Source of the DNA: Achaetomiella virescens
Taxonomy: Eukaryota > Ascomycota > Sordariomycetes > Sordariales > Chaetomiaceae
Direction of reading: 5' to 3'
DNA length: 64,000 bases
NCBI GenBank assembly: GCA_031001845.1
Contig: JARNGD010000158.1
Location: 1-64,000 of the forward strand
In this document: positions 9,160 to 21,565 of the stretch, piece after piece
Layout: each line of letters opens with the position of its first letter
Numbering within the stretch: position 1 is the first letter of the stretch
Made by a program: the position numbers and the translations under genes
The notes under the pieces: generated by a model
The model's database searches: none
Told to the model about the DNA's origin: nothing
Seen by the model: the letters and a program-made list of their open reading frames with translations, nothing else

Positions 9160-11594
9160 ATGCCCCGCGACCCCTCCACCACCCGGCCCTCCCGCCGTTC
9201 GCAATCCCACGACCGCCGCTACCGTCGCGACCGCGAGCGAGAACGAGACCATCCCCGCGAGCGTCGCTACCGCCGCAACTCCTCCGCGCCACCACCACCA
9301 GCAGACGACGATGCCCACGCCTACCAGCAAGCGCGCCGCAAGACGCGCCGGCCGAGCAGCAGCAGCCGTTACCGCGACTCCCACTACCAGCCGGCCTCCT
9401 CGGACGGGACAAACGGGGGCGGAGGGGTGCTCTCCGCCGCGGCGCTAGCGAGGTTGAATCGGGAGAACGCGACCCAGTCTGGGGGCGGCCACAGGGCTGA
9501 GGGAATGGAACGGACTAGGGAGCAGCGGAATAGGGAAAGAGAGAGGGAAGTGGAGAGGGAACGGCGGAGGGAGGCGAGGAGGGAGCGGAGGCGGGAGCAG
9601 GATCGGGAAAGGGAGAGAGAACGCAGGAGGGAGAGGAGCAAGGGATACGAGGTTGTTGATGTCTCGCCTGCACAAGAAGTCAGGGGATACCGGGATGCGG
9701 GAGCGAGAAGAGGAGGAGTAGGAGGGTTGTAAGCGGGGCGGTGCTGGAGGAAGGGAAGGGGGGGAGGGAATGGATGGACCGGGCTGAGAGGGGGTTGGAG
9801 TGGGAGTGGTGGGGGAAGTAGTGTCGCGAGGGAGAAGGAGGAGATATGAAGGGAACAGGCCTTGGTATAAGCAGAGGAAGAAACTTTGTAAGTGTTCTTC
9901 TGCCTGAGATTGGGGAGGGCGGTGACTGACGACGGCAGGGATACTTATTGGGGTTTGCACGGTGCTGGTGCTCATTGTTATCATCGTGGCAGCTGTGGTA
10001 GTGCCCAGAGCGGGCAACGGTGAGGAAAAGCGCGATGATGGCGGTGGTGGCAGCAGCGACCCTAAGAGTGGCTTAGCTGGGATATCGCCGGATAGCATCC
10101 CTAAAGGGGCGCCGTCCTGGCTGAACCCCTTCGTCTGGGCCGACACAGCCGATTTCAACCTCACTTACACAAACGAGGACGGTTGGCGACCTGCCCGTCA
10201 TGGGCCTCTACTCGAAGTGGGACGACTCGGCCAAGGCAAACGAGCATGTACCGGCACTGGACGAGCCCTGGGGCGACTACTCCAAGCGACCAGCGCGAGG
10301 TGTCAACGTAGCGGCTGGCTCTCCCTCGAGCCCTTCATCACGCCCTCACTCTTCAATTACGACCGCATGGGCATCGTCGACGAGTACAACCTCTGCAAGT
10401 ACCTTGGCTACCGCTGCGAAAGCGTCCTCGAGAAGCACTACGCCACCTTCGTCACCGAGGACACCTTCAAGCAGATCCGCGACGCCGGCCTCGACCACGT
10501 CCGCATCCCCTTCTCCTACTGGGCTGTCCAGACCTATGACGGCGACCCCTACCTCTTCCGCACCTCGTGGCGCTACCTGCTCCGCGCGATCGAGTGGTGC
10601 CGGCGCTACGGCCTCCGCGTCAACCTCGACGTGCACGGCCTGCCCGGCAGCCAGAACGGCTGGAACCACAGCGGGCGGCTCGGCACGATCGGCTGGCTCA
10701 ACGGCACGGACGGCGCGCTTAACGCAAAGCGCTCGCTCGAGATCCACGACCGCCTCTCCAATTCTTCTCCCAACCACGGTACAAAAACATCATCAGCCAC
10801 TACGGCCTGGCCAACGAGCCCAAGATGACCTTCCTCCCCTCGCAGGCCGTGCTGCAATGGACCGAGGACGCGTACAACCTTGTCCGCAAGAACGGCGTGT
10901 CGGACGCCGTCGTCGTCTTCGGTGACGGGTTCCGGGGTTTGCAAAACTGGCAGGGCGAGCTGACCAACCTCGAGAACGCGGCGCTGGACGTGCACCAGTA
11001 TGTCATCTTCAACGAGAACCAGATAGACTTCAACCACTCGACCAAGGTGCGCTACGCGTGCGAGGGGTGGACGCAGCAGACGCTGCAGAGCATGAACCGC
11101 GCGACAGGGTTTGGCCCGACGCTCGTGGCCGAGTGGTCCCAGGCGGACACGGACTGCGCCAAGCACCTGACAAACGTCGGCTGGGGGAACAGGTGGACGG
11201 GCACGCTGATCACTGGGAACGCGAGCACTGATATCACGACGCCGAGGTGTCCGACCAAGGACAGGAGGTGCAGCTGCGAGGAGGCGAATGCCCCTGCGAG
11301 CAGGTGGAGTGAGAGCTACAAGAAGTTCTTGAGGATGTTTGCCGAAGCGCAGATGGCGAGCTTCGAGAGGGGGTGGGGGTGGTTTTATTGGGTTTGGGAT
11401 ACCGAGGATGCGTGAGTTTTGCTCTGTAGTGTTGGTTGGAGAGGAGACCGTGATGCTGACTGCCCAACAGACCGCAGTGGAGCTACAAAAAGGGGCTGGA
11501 GGCCGGTGTCCTCCCGGCCAAGGCGTATGAGAGGAGTTTCGACTGCGATCTCTCGCAGATTCCGAGCTTCTCGGATTTACCAGAGTACTATTGA
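9160..11594 (+). CDS. exgD: GH5 exo-beta-1,3-glucanase, type II membrane (ExgD-like)
   Basis: Cell-wall glucan 1,3-beta-glucosidase of GH5 anchored by an internal signal anchor. The start at 9160 (MPRDPSTTRPSRRSQSHDRR) opens a roughly 240-residue cytosolic region dominated by Arg/Glu (RERERER blocks). Exon 1 ends at 9887 with WYKQRKKL; intron 9888-9938; exon 2 begins with the membrane span ILIGVCTVLVLIVIIVAAVV. The catalytic domain reads GLYSKWDDSAKANEHV, WLSLEPFITPSLFNYD, DHVRIPFSYWAV, NLDVHGLPGSQNGWNHSG and HYGLANEPKM (acid/base Glu in NEP), then VAEWSQADTDC (likely nucleophile Glu) and GWGWFYWVWDTEDA. A 3' intron (about 11413-11470) precedes PQWSYKKGLEAG and a stop at 11594. Breaks: one between 9720 and 9850, an extra G at 10191, a missing G at 10311, a missing C at 10758. 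Confidence 0.9.
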
Positions 11595-13121
11595 AGTGGA
11601 CTGCTTTTCTGTTGGGCTATGCTCGGCGTTTCGGAGTTGTTAGATGGGCTGGTATATTTGGAGATGGATAGTTCCGCTGTGGATGTTGAAGTGGTCCGTA
11701 AAGGGGAGGCGAGTTCGGAGGCTGCATTACGAATGAGCAACGTGAAGAATGCGAACAGGGCACATATCAGTCGAAGGAATGATTTTGGTTGGACCTGGAT
11801 ATAGCGAGGAGAAAGCAGGATATATTTGAGGTAGATTTGGTCGGAGGCAACACAAGGCCCAGCTTGGATAAGACATCAACATCCTTCTCAGGCCCACTAC
11901 ACAAAACTACACATACGATCGACGTGGAAGTAGACGAGCCTCCACGCTCTTGGAGTATGCTTGTTCTTTCCCGTTCCGCCCAACCGTCAGAACAACGTTA
12001 CCTCTCAGACGCCGTCGCCCTCGGAGCAGCCGCTCTTGACTCACTGACTTGGCCGAGCCGACTACGACTGCGGCAATGGAGCAACGCAACGCAACACGCT
12101 CTTTCACGCACCAGAGGCACAACCGAGCAGATCATCAGTCAGCAGGCCCCACATCCCGGTGATTAGCTCGGCCAACGCCCTGTTAAACCCGAGAGCGAGG
12201 CCTTTCCTTTTCGATCCAACAAGGCTCGAACAAGCGAAGTCAAGGGACTGGATGTGCTGCTTGGCGTTGCTGTGCCTTGGTGCATGCAACATGTGCCGTC
12301 AGAAGACGAAGCGACGGGTCTCCACACCCGGTCGCCTCCGCTTCCTTCTTGAGCGGGAGCTCTTCATTGGTTATTGGTTTACGTTATTGGTGGGTTTGTC
12401 TATCTGAAGGGACTGTTTTGTCGCCCCCTTGTTCGTGGTTTCGAGAAGGTAACTAATCAATGATTCATCTGTCATCACGTAATTTGCGGTTGGTATTGGT
12501 GTTGGTTTGTTGCTGCTTGATGAGTATGGAAAAGCCTTTTTCCTGCTTCCCGCGTCGCATTACGAGACCGTTGCAGCCGCACCTAGCCAGATCCTGATTT
12601 TGATGGGGCAGTGACTTGCCTTCCTGGGCTTGGGAGAGTCACTCCCAAGTCCCCATCCCTTGGCGATGGAGCCAGCCGTGGGTTTAGTTTTCCGCTGCGG
12701 CATCTGTCGTGGAAAGTTACCGGGGAGCCATGGCTGCAGAGTTTTGGAGCTAGGAGGAGCTTATCCCCGAGTCGAAGAGGATAGAGCCCCACGACGAAGG
12801 CCCATCAGTCAGACCCTTTGTCCAACTCCATCCGCGTCGGAGATCGAGACGAGGCAGGGGTGGCCAAACACGGTTCATAAACGTAATGGCGCCCACGTCG
12901 TCCCATCTCTCGTCGCTCTGTGTTGTTCCCAAGTCGACATCGACGGCATTGGGGTTTGACGCTCGGCTTGACTTGAATGAGCGTTCAACGTAGCAACGAC
13001 TGATGACTGGAGGCTCTCGCTCATCGCCTCGTTGACATTGACTCACTCCTCTTTCGGTCTGAGATATCCCGAGGCCATCAACCTTCCTCAGAGCCAGAGA
13101 CACTCTATTCTCACCCACCGC
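11595..13121. other. Intergenic, no gene recognised
   Basis: About 1.5 kb between exgD and the MFS transporter. The longest frame (11789-12166, plus) encodes a composition-biased sequence with no family resemblance. The region probably holds the exgD 3' UTR and the transporter promoter. Confidence 0.5.
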
Positions 13122-15618
13122 ATGCCATTGGACATAATGACAGCCATAGACGAGAAACACCTCCAACCCTCCCTCGAGGCCAAATCCAACCCCCATCCCA
13201 CTCCTCCACCGAAACCACCCAGGAAAACAACCACCATGACGACCCCAACCCCGAGAAGCTCAGCTCAGAAGACACCAACTTCGCCCCTATCCGGGCCGGG
13301 CCCGGCGGCACTGCGCGGCGCCTCAGCATCGACACCATCTCGACCCTGCGCCGCGAGCGCTCCAACAACGGCTGGGGGTGCGACGACATTGAGGAGGACG
13401 CGGCCAACGGGTCCGTCATCGCCCCTTACAACCACCCCAACCCGGACGCCGCCGCGGCAGACCCGTTCGAGGTCGGCTGGGACGGCGGCGACAACGATGA
13501 GATGTGTCCGCGGAGCTTTCCGGCGTGGAGGAAGTGGCTAATTATTTCGATCACGAGCGTGGGGAGCTTTTGCGTGTGAGTCTTTGTCTGCTGGTTTGGG
13601 TCCCTTCTTTGGGGTGGGTGGGCGGAGGAGGAGCTGACCAGATGCAGAACGAACGCCTCGGCGAGTTACACCGCGACGTATGCGCAGATGAACGAGGAGT
13701 TCCACACTTCACGCCTCGTGGCCACCCTCGGCCTGTCCACCTTCGTACTGGGCATCGCCCTGGGCCCGTTCTGGTCGCCCTGGCCGAGTTCTACGGCCGC
13801 CGGCCCATCTATCTGTGCTCCTTTGCTGGGTTCATCGTCTGGCTGATCCGTCGGCGGTGGCTAAGAACATCGAGACCATGATTGTCGCGCGCTTCTTCCA
13901 GGGGTTGGCGGGGAGTGCATTCCTGAGTGTGTCGGGCGGGACGGTGGGCGATATGTTCCCTCGCGACAAGATGCTCGCGCCGATGGCCATTTTCGCGCTG
14001 GCGCCGTTTGTTGGCCCGTCGACGGGCCCGCTAGTGGGCGGGCTGATCAATATGTATACCGGCTGGCGGTGGACGCACTATGTGTTGCTGATTTGGGCGG
14101 GGGTGGTTGGGTTAGTATCGCATTGTTTGTCCCAGAGACGTACCGTGAGTCCCCTCCTTTTTTTTTCTTTCTTTTTCTTTTTTCTTTCTTTTTTTTTTTT
14201 CCCCTTTAGGTCAGATGTTGCAGGGGCGAGAAGCTAACAGCAGGTTCCAGATCCCGTCCTGCTCAAGAGAAAGGCAGAAATGATGCGCAAAACAACAGGC
14301 GACGACGATGGCGCGCCCCGATCGAGAAGCACACCCGGTCCGTCTCCAAGACGGTCGCCTACTCTCTGCTGCGGCCCTTCCAGATTCTCGTCTTCGAGCC
14401 CATGGCCGTGGTGCTCAACGTTTACACGGCCGTGCTGCTCGGCCTGCTGTACCTCTTCTTCGGCGCCTTTCCGCTCATCTTCCGTACCAACTACGGCTTC
14501 AACCTCTGGCAGATCGGTCTGACCTTCATGGGCTTGCTGGTCGCCATGATCATCGCCTGCCTCAGCACCCCCATTTGGAACAAGGTCCGGGAGGGACTTG
14601 TCGAGAGGCGGCGCAATGAGACGGGTATTGTGAAGGAGGAGCCCGAGGACCAGCTGCCGTGTGTCATCTTCGGCGCGCCGCTCATCACAGGTGGGCTGTT
14701 CTGGTTTGGGTTTACAACGTACCCTCACATCCACTGGATCGTCCCGATTATTGGATCTGGGGTCTTTTGGTCTTGGGTGAGTGCAAGATTTTTTTTTGAT
14801 TTTTTTTTTTTGGTGATACTTTTCGTTTTGATTTGCCGACAGAGATGAAAGAAGAGAGCGAGGATCCGTAGATGAGGGGATTCGTTACCCCAGACCGGTG
14901 ACCGTGGGCGCAACTGGCATGGTGCAGTAACTCCCGCTGGAGAAAGTTGCTTTGCGGCCGCCACGCCGAGCCATCACCTGCTTCAGCGTCCCAAGCTTTC
15001 TTCTTCCAGCCATGCCTTGGCTAGGGGCGTCTGAAGTTGGCCTATCTTGGCTACTTGCTCTGATCTTGCATATCCGACGTCTGCGAGGCTCATGCAGTTA
15101 CCCGTGGCTAACCATGGCTTGTTCCGCAGGATGTCGCTCGCTTTCACTGGTATCTTTACGTTTCTGGTGAGTGTAACCGCTGCTTCCTTGAAGCACAGAC
15201 AGCTCGTGGCACACGGCTCAAAATCCGGCGCGCAAGCATTGAATGGTGATAGGCAGAGAATGGATGGCTGATACGAGTTCGTGGCGGTCTAGGTCGCCGC
15301 ATACCCCCGGTACGCAGCGAGCGCTCTAGCATCCAACGCACTGGTTCGGTGCTCGTTCGCGGTAAGCTGCTGTCCGGCTGCTGGATGTGCCATCCGTCAG
15401 CTGGGGCTTTCCCCTTGAGGTTTGTTTTCCAGTTGGAGTGCTGACTTTACGTAGCCGCCTTTCCCCTGTTCGGCATCCAGATGTACGAGAGCCTTGGGTT
15501 TCAGTGGGCTACCGGCCTCGTTGCCTTTGTGACGCTCGCCCTTCTGCCTTTCCCCTACATCTTCTTCCGCTATGGCAAAAGGATACGAGCCAGGAGCAGA
15601 TTTGCGACAGCCACATAG
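13122..15618 (+). CDS. MFS drug:H+ antiporter, DHA1 family
   Basis: Twelve-helix plasma-membrane exporter of the DHA1 (fluconazole/polyamine-type) group. The start is at 13122 or at the next in-frame ATG, 13137 (MTAIDEKHLQPSLEAK), with a long hydrophilic N-terminus (EEDAANGSVIAPYNHPNP). Then come PRSFPAWRKWLIISITSVGS, TNASASYTATYAQMNEEF, PLAEFYGRRPIYL (motif A region), ARFFQGLAGSAFLSVSGGTV and GWRWTHYVLL. After a T-rich intron (about 14143-14250): LRPFQILVFEPMAVVLNVYT, RTNYGFNLWQIGLTFMGLL, YPHIHWIVPIIGSG. Distal exons read LAFTGIFTFL, AAYPRYAASALASNALV and FPLFGIQMYESLGFQWATGL, ending KRIRARSRFATAT at 15618. Five or six introns. Breaks occur near 13195, 13770, 13845, 14118 and 14307; the 14777-15127 junction does not splice cleanly. 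The substrate cannot be predicted. Confidence 0.87.
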
Positions 15619-18600
15619 ACGCGTGGGGGCCACACCGAGATGGGGACATGGGAGCATCCGTCTGAAACCCGCCCCAAATGACTGAGATACCCTAGCCGTA
15701 TCCGGGGCTGCCATGTACGCGGCTGTGATCTGCCATGGGCACATCGCCCAAGGATCTGCGCCGGGGAGCAGGCTATGTCAACCCGGCGCCCGGACTTGAC
15801 GCTGATCGGATCGATCTTTCCGATGGACATTTACCACTGCACTTCATCCAGGCTGTCCGCCTGCCGGCGATCGGGAAGTTCGGTGACAAACGGTTCTGTC
15901 AAATAGGGCTTGTCTCAACTGTCGTGTTGGAGAGGAGCTCAGAAACTGAGGATGGTGAAAGCAGGGAGGGCAGGGTCATGCGTCTCCCAAGGGCGCTGGA
16001 TAATATACCGCTGGACGCGGCCTGTTGTCAAGCCACTCGGTTGGACGGACACAGACTCATTCAAGCGTGTTGGGTGATTCAATGCCGATCGTTGACCGAG
16101 ATGAGCCGCGTTCGAGAGAGGGACACACCTCGAGATCATCTCAAACACATTCTGCGGCAGGCGATCGAGGCAGATGCGGAGACTGAGACAGGCATCACAT
16201 CCTTGTGGCAGATACCAGTAGCGGTCTGAGCTGCAGGAGGATGGTCGAGTTTGGCAAATACACGGCGTTCCTTGAGCTTGCTCTTGTGTCTGAAAAAGTG
16301 ATGGATTCGCTGGATGGAACATGCCCAATGTGAAAACAGTTTGAAGTGTATGGGGAGAATCCTGGAACACGGAGAAGGAAGAAACAAGTGACAACTGATG
16401 GAAAATGTCTGGGAGAAGGCAAAGGAGGAAGTAAGAGAGAGAAGCCGAGACGGGATAATTGAGAGCAAGACATGAACCACCCAACTCAGCACTACCAGGG
16501 CATGATCGGAGAAGTGGAAAGCCAGAGCGACCGACTGAACCGAGGTCATTGCAGGGAGGCAATGATGAGACAGGCCACATAATACTACGTACTACGGAGT
16601 AAGCACGCACCCAACGTTCATCTGGAATCTTCAAGCTCTGTTGTTGAAGTGGTCAAGCCAACGTGCAGCAGGAGGCAGCGCAGGTGGTGTTGACTGGTAC
16701 GTACCTTCCGCGAGCCAAGCCAGCTGCCTGGGAGTCCCAGGATGTCTCCCAGATTCGCAGTTGGGGTTACCAGAATCTCCAAACCCATTGTGTGGTCCGT
16801 GCGCGGCATCATAACCACATGCAAACTTTGGAAGACGTTCGTCGGGTAATTTTGCCCAAGGTTCCCGGCCAGCAACGGATAGAGTCACAAAATCACTACC
16901 AATGACGAGGCAGCCGCGGAGCAATCTGAAAACACGACACCGTCTCCACTGCCGAGCCGCATGCCATGGATCTCGGCGCAAAAGACAGAGGCTATATGGC
17001 CAGGATGACAATCCGTTGAGGATTCGAGCCCGGCTCGAATGCGCGTCGTGCATAATTGCTGTGCCTCTTGGGACGGCATGGGTTTGAACAGTGAAAACCC
17101 GCAGCAGGCGGGAAGAAGGAGGGAGCTTTAGCTCGGCTTCTGTCCGGCTAACACAAGCAAATTCCTGGGCAATCCAATTGCAAGTGCCGCAGCCAGAAAA
17201 AAAAACACACCGACCCTAGCCTTTTGCTGGGAAACTAACCACTGAGGTCACAAGGCTCACCCAGCACACCACATCAAATTCCTCCGACTCTCGCCCAGCC
17301 AGGCTGACCTCCTCTTCCCCACAACTGCCATGCGATCAATACCGGGCTCGCCTTGTCGGGAGCGGCATTGATACGGACGACTGGAGCCTCTGATATTCAC
17401 CCCACCTTTCATCCATTCCCCTGCCCACTTCTTGCGCCAGTCACAAGCTTGCGTCCTGCTACCTGTGTCAGGCCCGCCACCAGACTCCGACCTACCTTCT
17501 GTTTTCTCTGTCCTGTTCGATCGTCGCACAGCTCCAGCGGCTCGTCTTCATTCCATCTGCGTCTTCGACAGAAGCAGTCGTGTGGCTCTATCTACGGCGA
17601 GCAACCTAAGCCTTGATGCGCGGCGAGTGCAGATCGTGGAGATCGCGACAGGCACGACTCCACAGTATCTCAAAGAGGAGGGAAAGTCAGAAGAGGAGGA
17701 TCGCGGGGTGACAACCAGAGACATACCAACACCACCACGACTCGGCACCGCATATCTTTGAAAAAGACCGACGCGCCGCAAAAAGAAAAAAAAATAAAGC
17801 CACCCGTTTCGAAGGTCCGACATCCGCGCCCCAAAGACCAAGAGCTGTCGTTGCCATCCGCTTCCACCAGCTCCCGACGCCCGACCAAGGGTTTGCACAA
17901 GCATTAAAAGGACGGGTAGCTGCAGCTTGGATGCCTTTGCTCCCACTTCCGTGCAACACACACTTGCCAGCGCTCGACAGTCCCCCCTGTCGGTACGGGT
18001 GCCCTATCCGCTGCCGCGTGACTCGAGGTCCTCGACGAAACTGCCTGAACAGTCGTCCCGAGCGGCCCAACTTCCGTTGATCCCGCCTGGACGGTGGCGC
18101 GCCGTTGCACAAGAACACCCTCTGCCATTTCCCCGAGCCAATTGGCACCCTCGCCAGGAGAAGTGCTGAGAATACGAGACAGCCGTTGTTACTGTGTATC
18201 GGACCTCGTCAGCTGGCACGAACTACACCTTTGCCTGGACCGACGATCGACGCTCCTTCTAGCGGAAAGCCACATAGCCCCATAGCCTCACAGTGAACAG
18301 CCAGAGAGCCCAAGGAAGCCACAGCGCGGTTGGTGTTGCGTCCGGTCTCGCAGAGCCCACCCGCCGCTGTTCGTTGCCGCTCACGACGCCTTAATTGGGA
18401 GACCCGTGGGGGAACTCACCATCCGCTCACTAGTCGCAACCATTCTGGGCCACTTGCTTCCGTGGCCTTCTTCAGCTCGCCCACGCTCTGCTTTGACAAC
18501 TGGAGCATCGCACCGCGCCAATCACTTGCCCTGGTGGTGCCACCCCTGCGATATTGCTGCAGGGCAGTTCAAGCCGTTCATCCCCTTTTCCCTCCCTTGA

Positions 18601-18699
18601 GAGTACCTTCCCGGGACCGAGCCTGGCCCTGTGTGGGTTGGCGGTTCCTGCATTGCCGCGCTGTCCGTACAGGTCGGGCCGTATATAAGTCAGGGCGCG
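15619..18699. other. Gene-poor 3 kb upstream of the AcuK-like gene
   Basis: No frame here looks like a known protein on either strand. The longest (minus 15939-16634, plus 15735-16229) lack domain-like composition. Much of the 3' half (17.2-18.7 kb) is C-rich on the plus strand and probably forms the promoter and a long 5' leader of the AcuK-like regulator, with several short upstream ATGs. A TATA-like TATATAA lies at 18682-18688. Confidence 0.45.
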
Positions 18700-21008
18700 A
18701 TGCCGGAAGACAGCGGTCTCTCCGGCGCAGAGGCTTCGGGTGCCATGTCGGAGAGTGAAAACGAGTACGACGAGAACGAACAGCTCGTCAAGGACGAGGA
18801 CGAAAAGATGGCAGATCGAAGTGTCACCTCGGAAGGCCCTGACGTCGAGGTCAAGAAGAAGTATGACCCGAAGGATCCCCTGCGTCCGCGGAGGAAGAAG
18901 GCTAGGCGGGCCTGCTTCGCCTGTCAGAGAGCCCACCTCACTTGCGGTAAGCCTCCTCCTTCTTCCCGCCCTTCTCCCTGAGCTGCTTCCCCTGTGCGGG
19001 AGTGGCGGGAGTTGCTTTATGACCCCTTGTTCCCGGGTTATCCACCCTTGCTTGCCTATTACCCCCTTGCAGTGCGGGCTGGCGACGCCTGCAAATGGTT
19101 CGTTAGCTGACCGCTCCTCTAGGGGATGAAAGGCCATGCCAGCGGTGTATCAAGCGCGGCCTTATGGACACCTGCCAGGATGGCGTCAGGAAGAAGGCCA
19201 AGTATCTCCACGATGCACCCCCTGAGGCGTTAAGGCCGGTATTGGGTCCAAACTACAACCCGAACCCGACTCCCTCACGCCAAAATGGTCATCGGCATCC
19301 GAGCATCTCGACGTCGGAGGCATCCTCCACCGCAGGGACATTTTTCTCTCAGTCCACCGCCACACAGTTCCCCATCTTCTCCGCCGCCCAGACCCCTATC
19401 GCGAGCATAGCTGGGGACATCCCTTTTGGAAGCCAACAGTCGCCCGTATCGCCATCCTTCCAGACGTCGGGCAACCCGCAAATAAGCGGGCTGCCAGTGT
19501 CGAGCCCTATGGCGACCTTCGGCGCTCTGCCATTCGATCCGAGTGACCCTAACATTTTCAACTTCAACCTCGAGGGGCTCAACTTCGGCAGTCAGTATGG
19601 CGCTTTGGAATTCAACATGCTTGGGCACATGTCGTCGGGCGCTGCCGAGACGCCTCCGCAGGATGGAGCCCTGCCGCCGTCGGCCAGCGGAAACATCAAC
19701 TTTGGGTCGGGCGTTTTCGCCAACGGTGTCAATCAGTTCGATAAGATGTACGAGGGCGGGATGTTGGATGCCTTTCTCGGCCTTGACGCGAATCACAACG
19801 GCGTCTACTCCCAGGGCAACTTGCAGCACGGCCTTCCTCATGCCTATGCCATCGCCGCGGGTCCGACCAGCGTGCAAAGCCCTAGCACCGACAACAACAG
19901 CCCACAACCGACGACGCTTGGCTTTGATGGCTCTCCCACGATGGCTACCTACTCGGGGGCGCCGGGCGCGGGCAACAAGCCGGCGAATCAACAGCGGCCC
20001 ACCACCAGGCAATCGAATGCTCTGGCGAAGCTGGGGCAACAGTCAATCCTGGGAAAGCGGCAACGAGACCCGTCTTTCATTTACGACACGGTCAAGGAAC
20101 CGTTCGGATACGTTACGAGTTTCCATAAGCTCTTCAACCTCATCCAGAGTCGGTTTACAGCAGCGCACACTTCTCGCATCGCCAAGTCCCTGGCCAGCAT
20201 TCGGCCATCGCTGTTGGCATCCACTCGGAATCTGACCAGGCAGGACTTGGTCTTCATGGAGAAGTACTTCCAGCGCTCGCTGTTTGAGTACGAAGAGTTT
20301 ATGCACCAATGTTCTAGCCCCACCCTCGCCTGCAGACGGACGGGGGAGGTGGCAAGCGTGAACAAGGAGTTCACGGCACTGACTGGGTGGACGAAAGACG
20401 TGCTGCTCGGCAAGGAGCCGAACCGCAACGTCAATTTTGGGGGCTCGGCCGCGGCCAGCTCCAGCTCCAAGGGCCGAGTTGGCCTGACGACACCGCGCCT
20501 CAAGAGCCTCAATGCCGACACCGCCGGGTCGACGGACGCACCGCAACCGGTGTTCCTTGCGGAGTTGCTCGACCACGAGAGCGTCGTCGAGTTCTACGAG
20601 GATTACTCGCAGCTGGCGTTCGGCGACAGCCGCGGCCACAAGACGCGCAAGTGCCGTCTGCTCAAGTACCGCACGCAGGAGCAGGCGGAGGGCGGCGGTG
20701 CTGAGGGCAACAGCGAGGAGCCGACGCCACAGAAAGATCCACGCAACAGCATCCTGAGCAACCGCGTAGCCAAGATCGACGGCGAGCACGGGATATCTAA
20801 GCTCGAGCGTGACGGCAAACTCGAGTGCAGCTACACCTGGACCATCAAGCGCGATATGTTCGACATGCCCATGCTGTTTATCATTAACGTAAGTACGTCG
20901 TGCTTTTCATGTCCTGTTCGTTCTCATTAGGTTGTAATGATGCTGACACTCGCGGCAAAACAGTTCCTTCCATGTTATTATCGAAACCACAACCAATTGG
21001 CAGTGTGA
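18700..21008 (+). CDS. acuK: Zn2Cys6 activator of gluconeogenesis, AcuK/ERT1 family
   Basis: Nuclear Zn(II)2Cys6 factor of the AcuK/AcuM/ERT1 group controlling gluconeogenic genes. Exon 1 (18700-18946) is acidic (MPEDSGLSGAEASGAMSESE), followed by YDPKDPLRPRRKKARRACFA. Exon 2 (19123-20888) completes the zinc cluster, with cysteines in the order CFAC, LTC, PCQRC, DTC, then DGVRKKAKYLHDAPPEALRP. A long Ser/Pro/Gln/Gly-rich middle follows, then a C-terminal PAS-like region (GYVTSFHKLFNLIQSRF, MHQCSSPTLACRRTGEVASV, NKEFTALTGWTKDVLLGKEP, FLAELLDHESVVEFYEDYSQ). Exon 3 (20964-21008) adds FLPCYYRNHNQLAV. The frame is unbroken over 2.3 kb, unlike most neighbours. A TATA-like element 12-18 bp before this ATG suggests that 18745 (MSESENEYDE) could be the true start. 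Confidence 0.9.
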
Positions 21009-21565
21009 TGGGGGCGCCCAGGCATTTCGGGTGGGAAAAGCAATGGAGACTCAAAATGAGGGGGCTTTGACGGTGTCAGGAACGCGGTTTTAATTCGGAT
21101 ACCTTGGTATGTGATTATTCTAGTGAGGGGTCGTTTTGTGTTTGGTGTCTGGCCACCGGAATTGAACGTCCAGCTGGTGGACTGTCCCAGCCACTGCAGG
21201 ACAGCTAGCGGTGCTTTTCGGCCAGCTTTGGGTGTTGCATGTCAACAAGCCCGAGGCTCATTTGACATGGTCATGATCAAGCCAGAAGCACTGCCGTGCG
21301 ACACCGAACGGGACGCCGTTCGATTCCTCGCCACTCCGGACTGGAGTACAACCCTCCGTATCCGTTGGTCTACCCCCTGTTACCGGCCGGCGAATGGGGT
21401 TAATTCGGCGTGCGTTTTTGCTTTACCCAATGGTTTCCATTGTTCATCCGCTGCCAACTCGTTCCCATCAAAATCTTCATGCCGGTGACGCTGAACATGC
21501 CATGTCCTCTATATCTATCATCCACTTAGCTCCAACATCCCTCTGAACCACTTGGCACTAACACC
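21009..21565. other. Convergent spacer, acuK / FMN1
   Basis: 557 bp between two gene 3' ends. No gene is seen; it is expected to hold both 3' UTRs. Confidence 0.5.

Noticed and set aside
9445..10164. 239-codon minus frame opposite the exgD Arg-rich region
   Set aside because: Complement of Arg/Glu codon repeats gives Ser/Leu/Pro runs; the plus strand is the conserved one.
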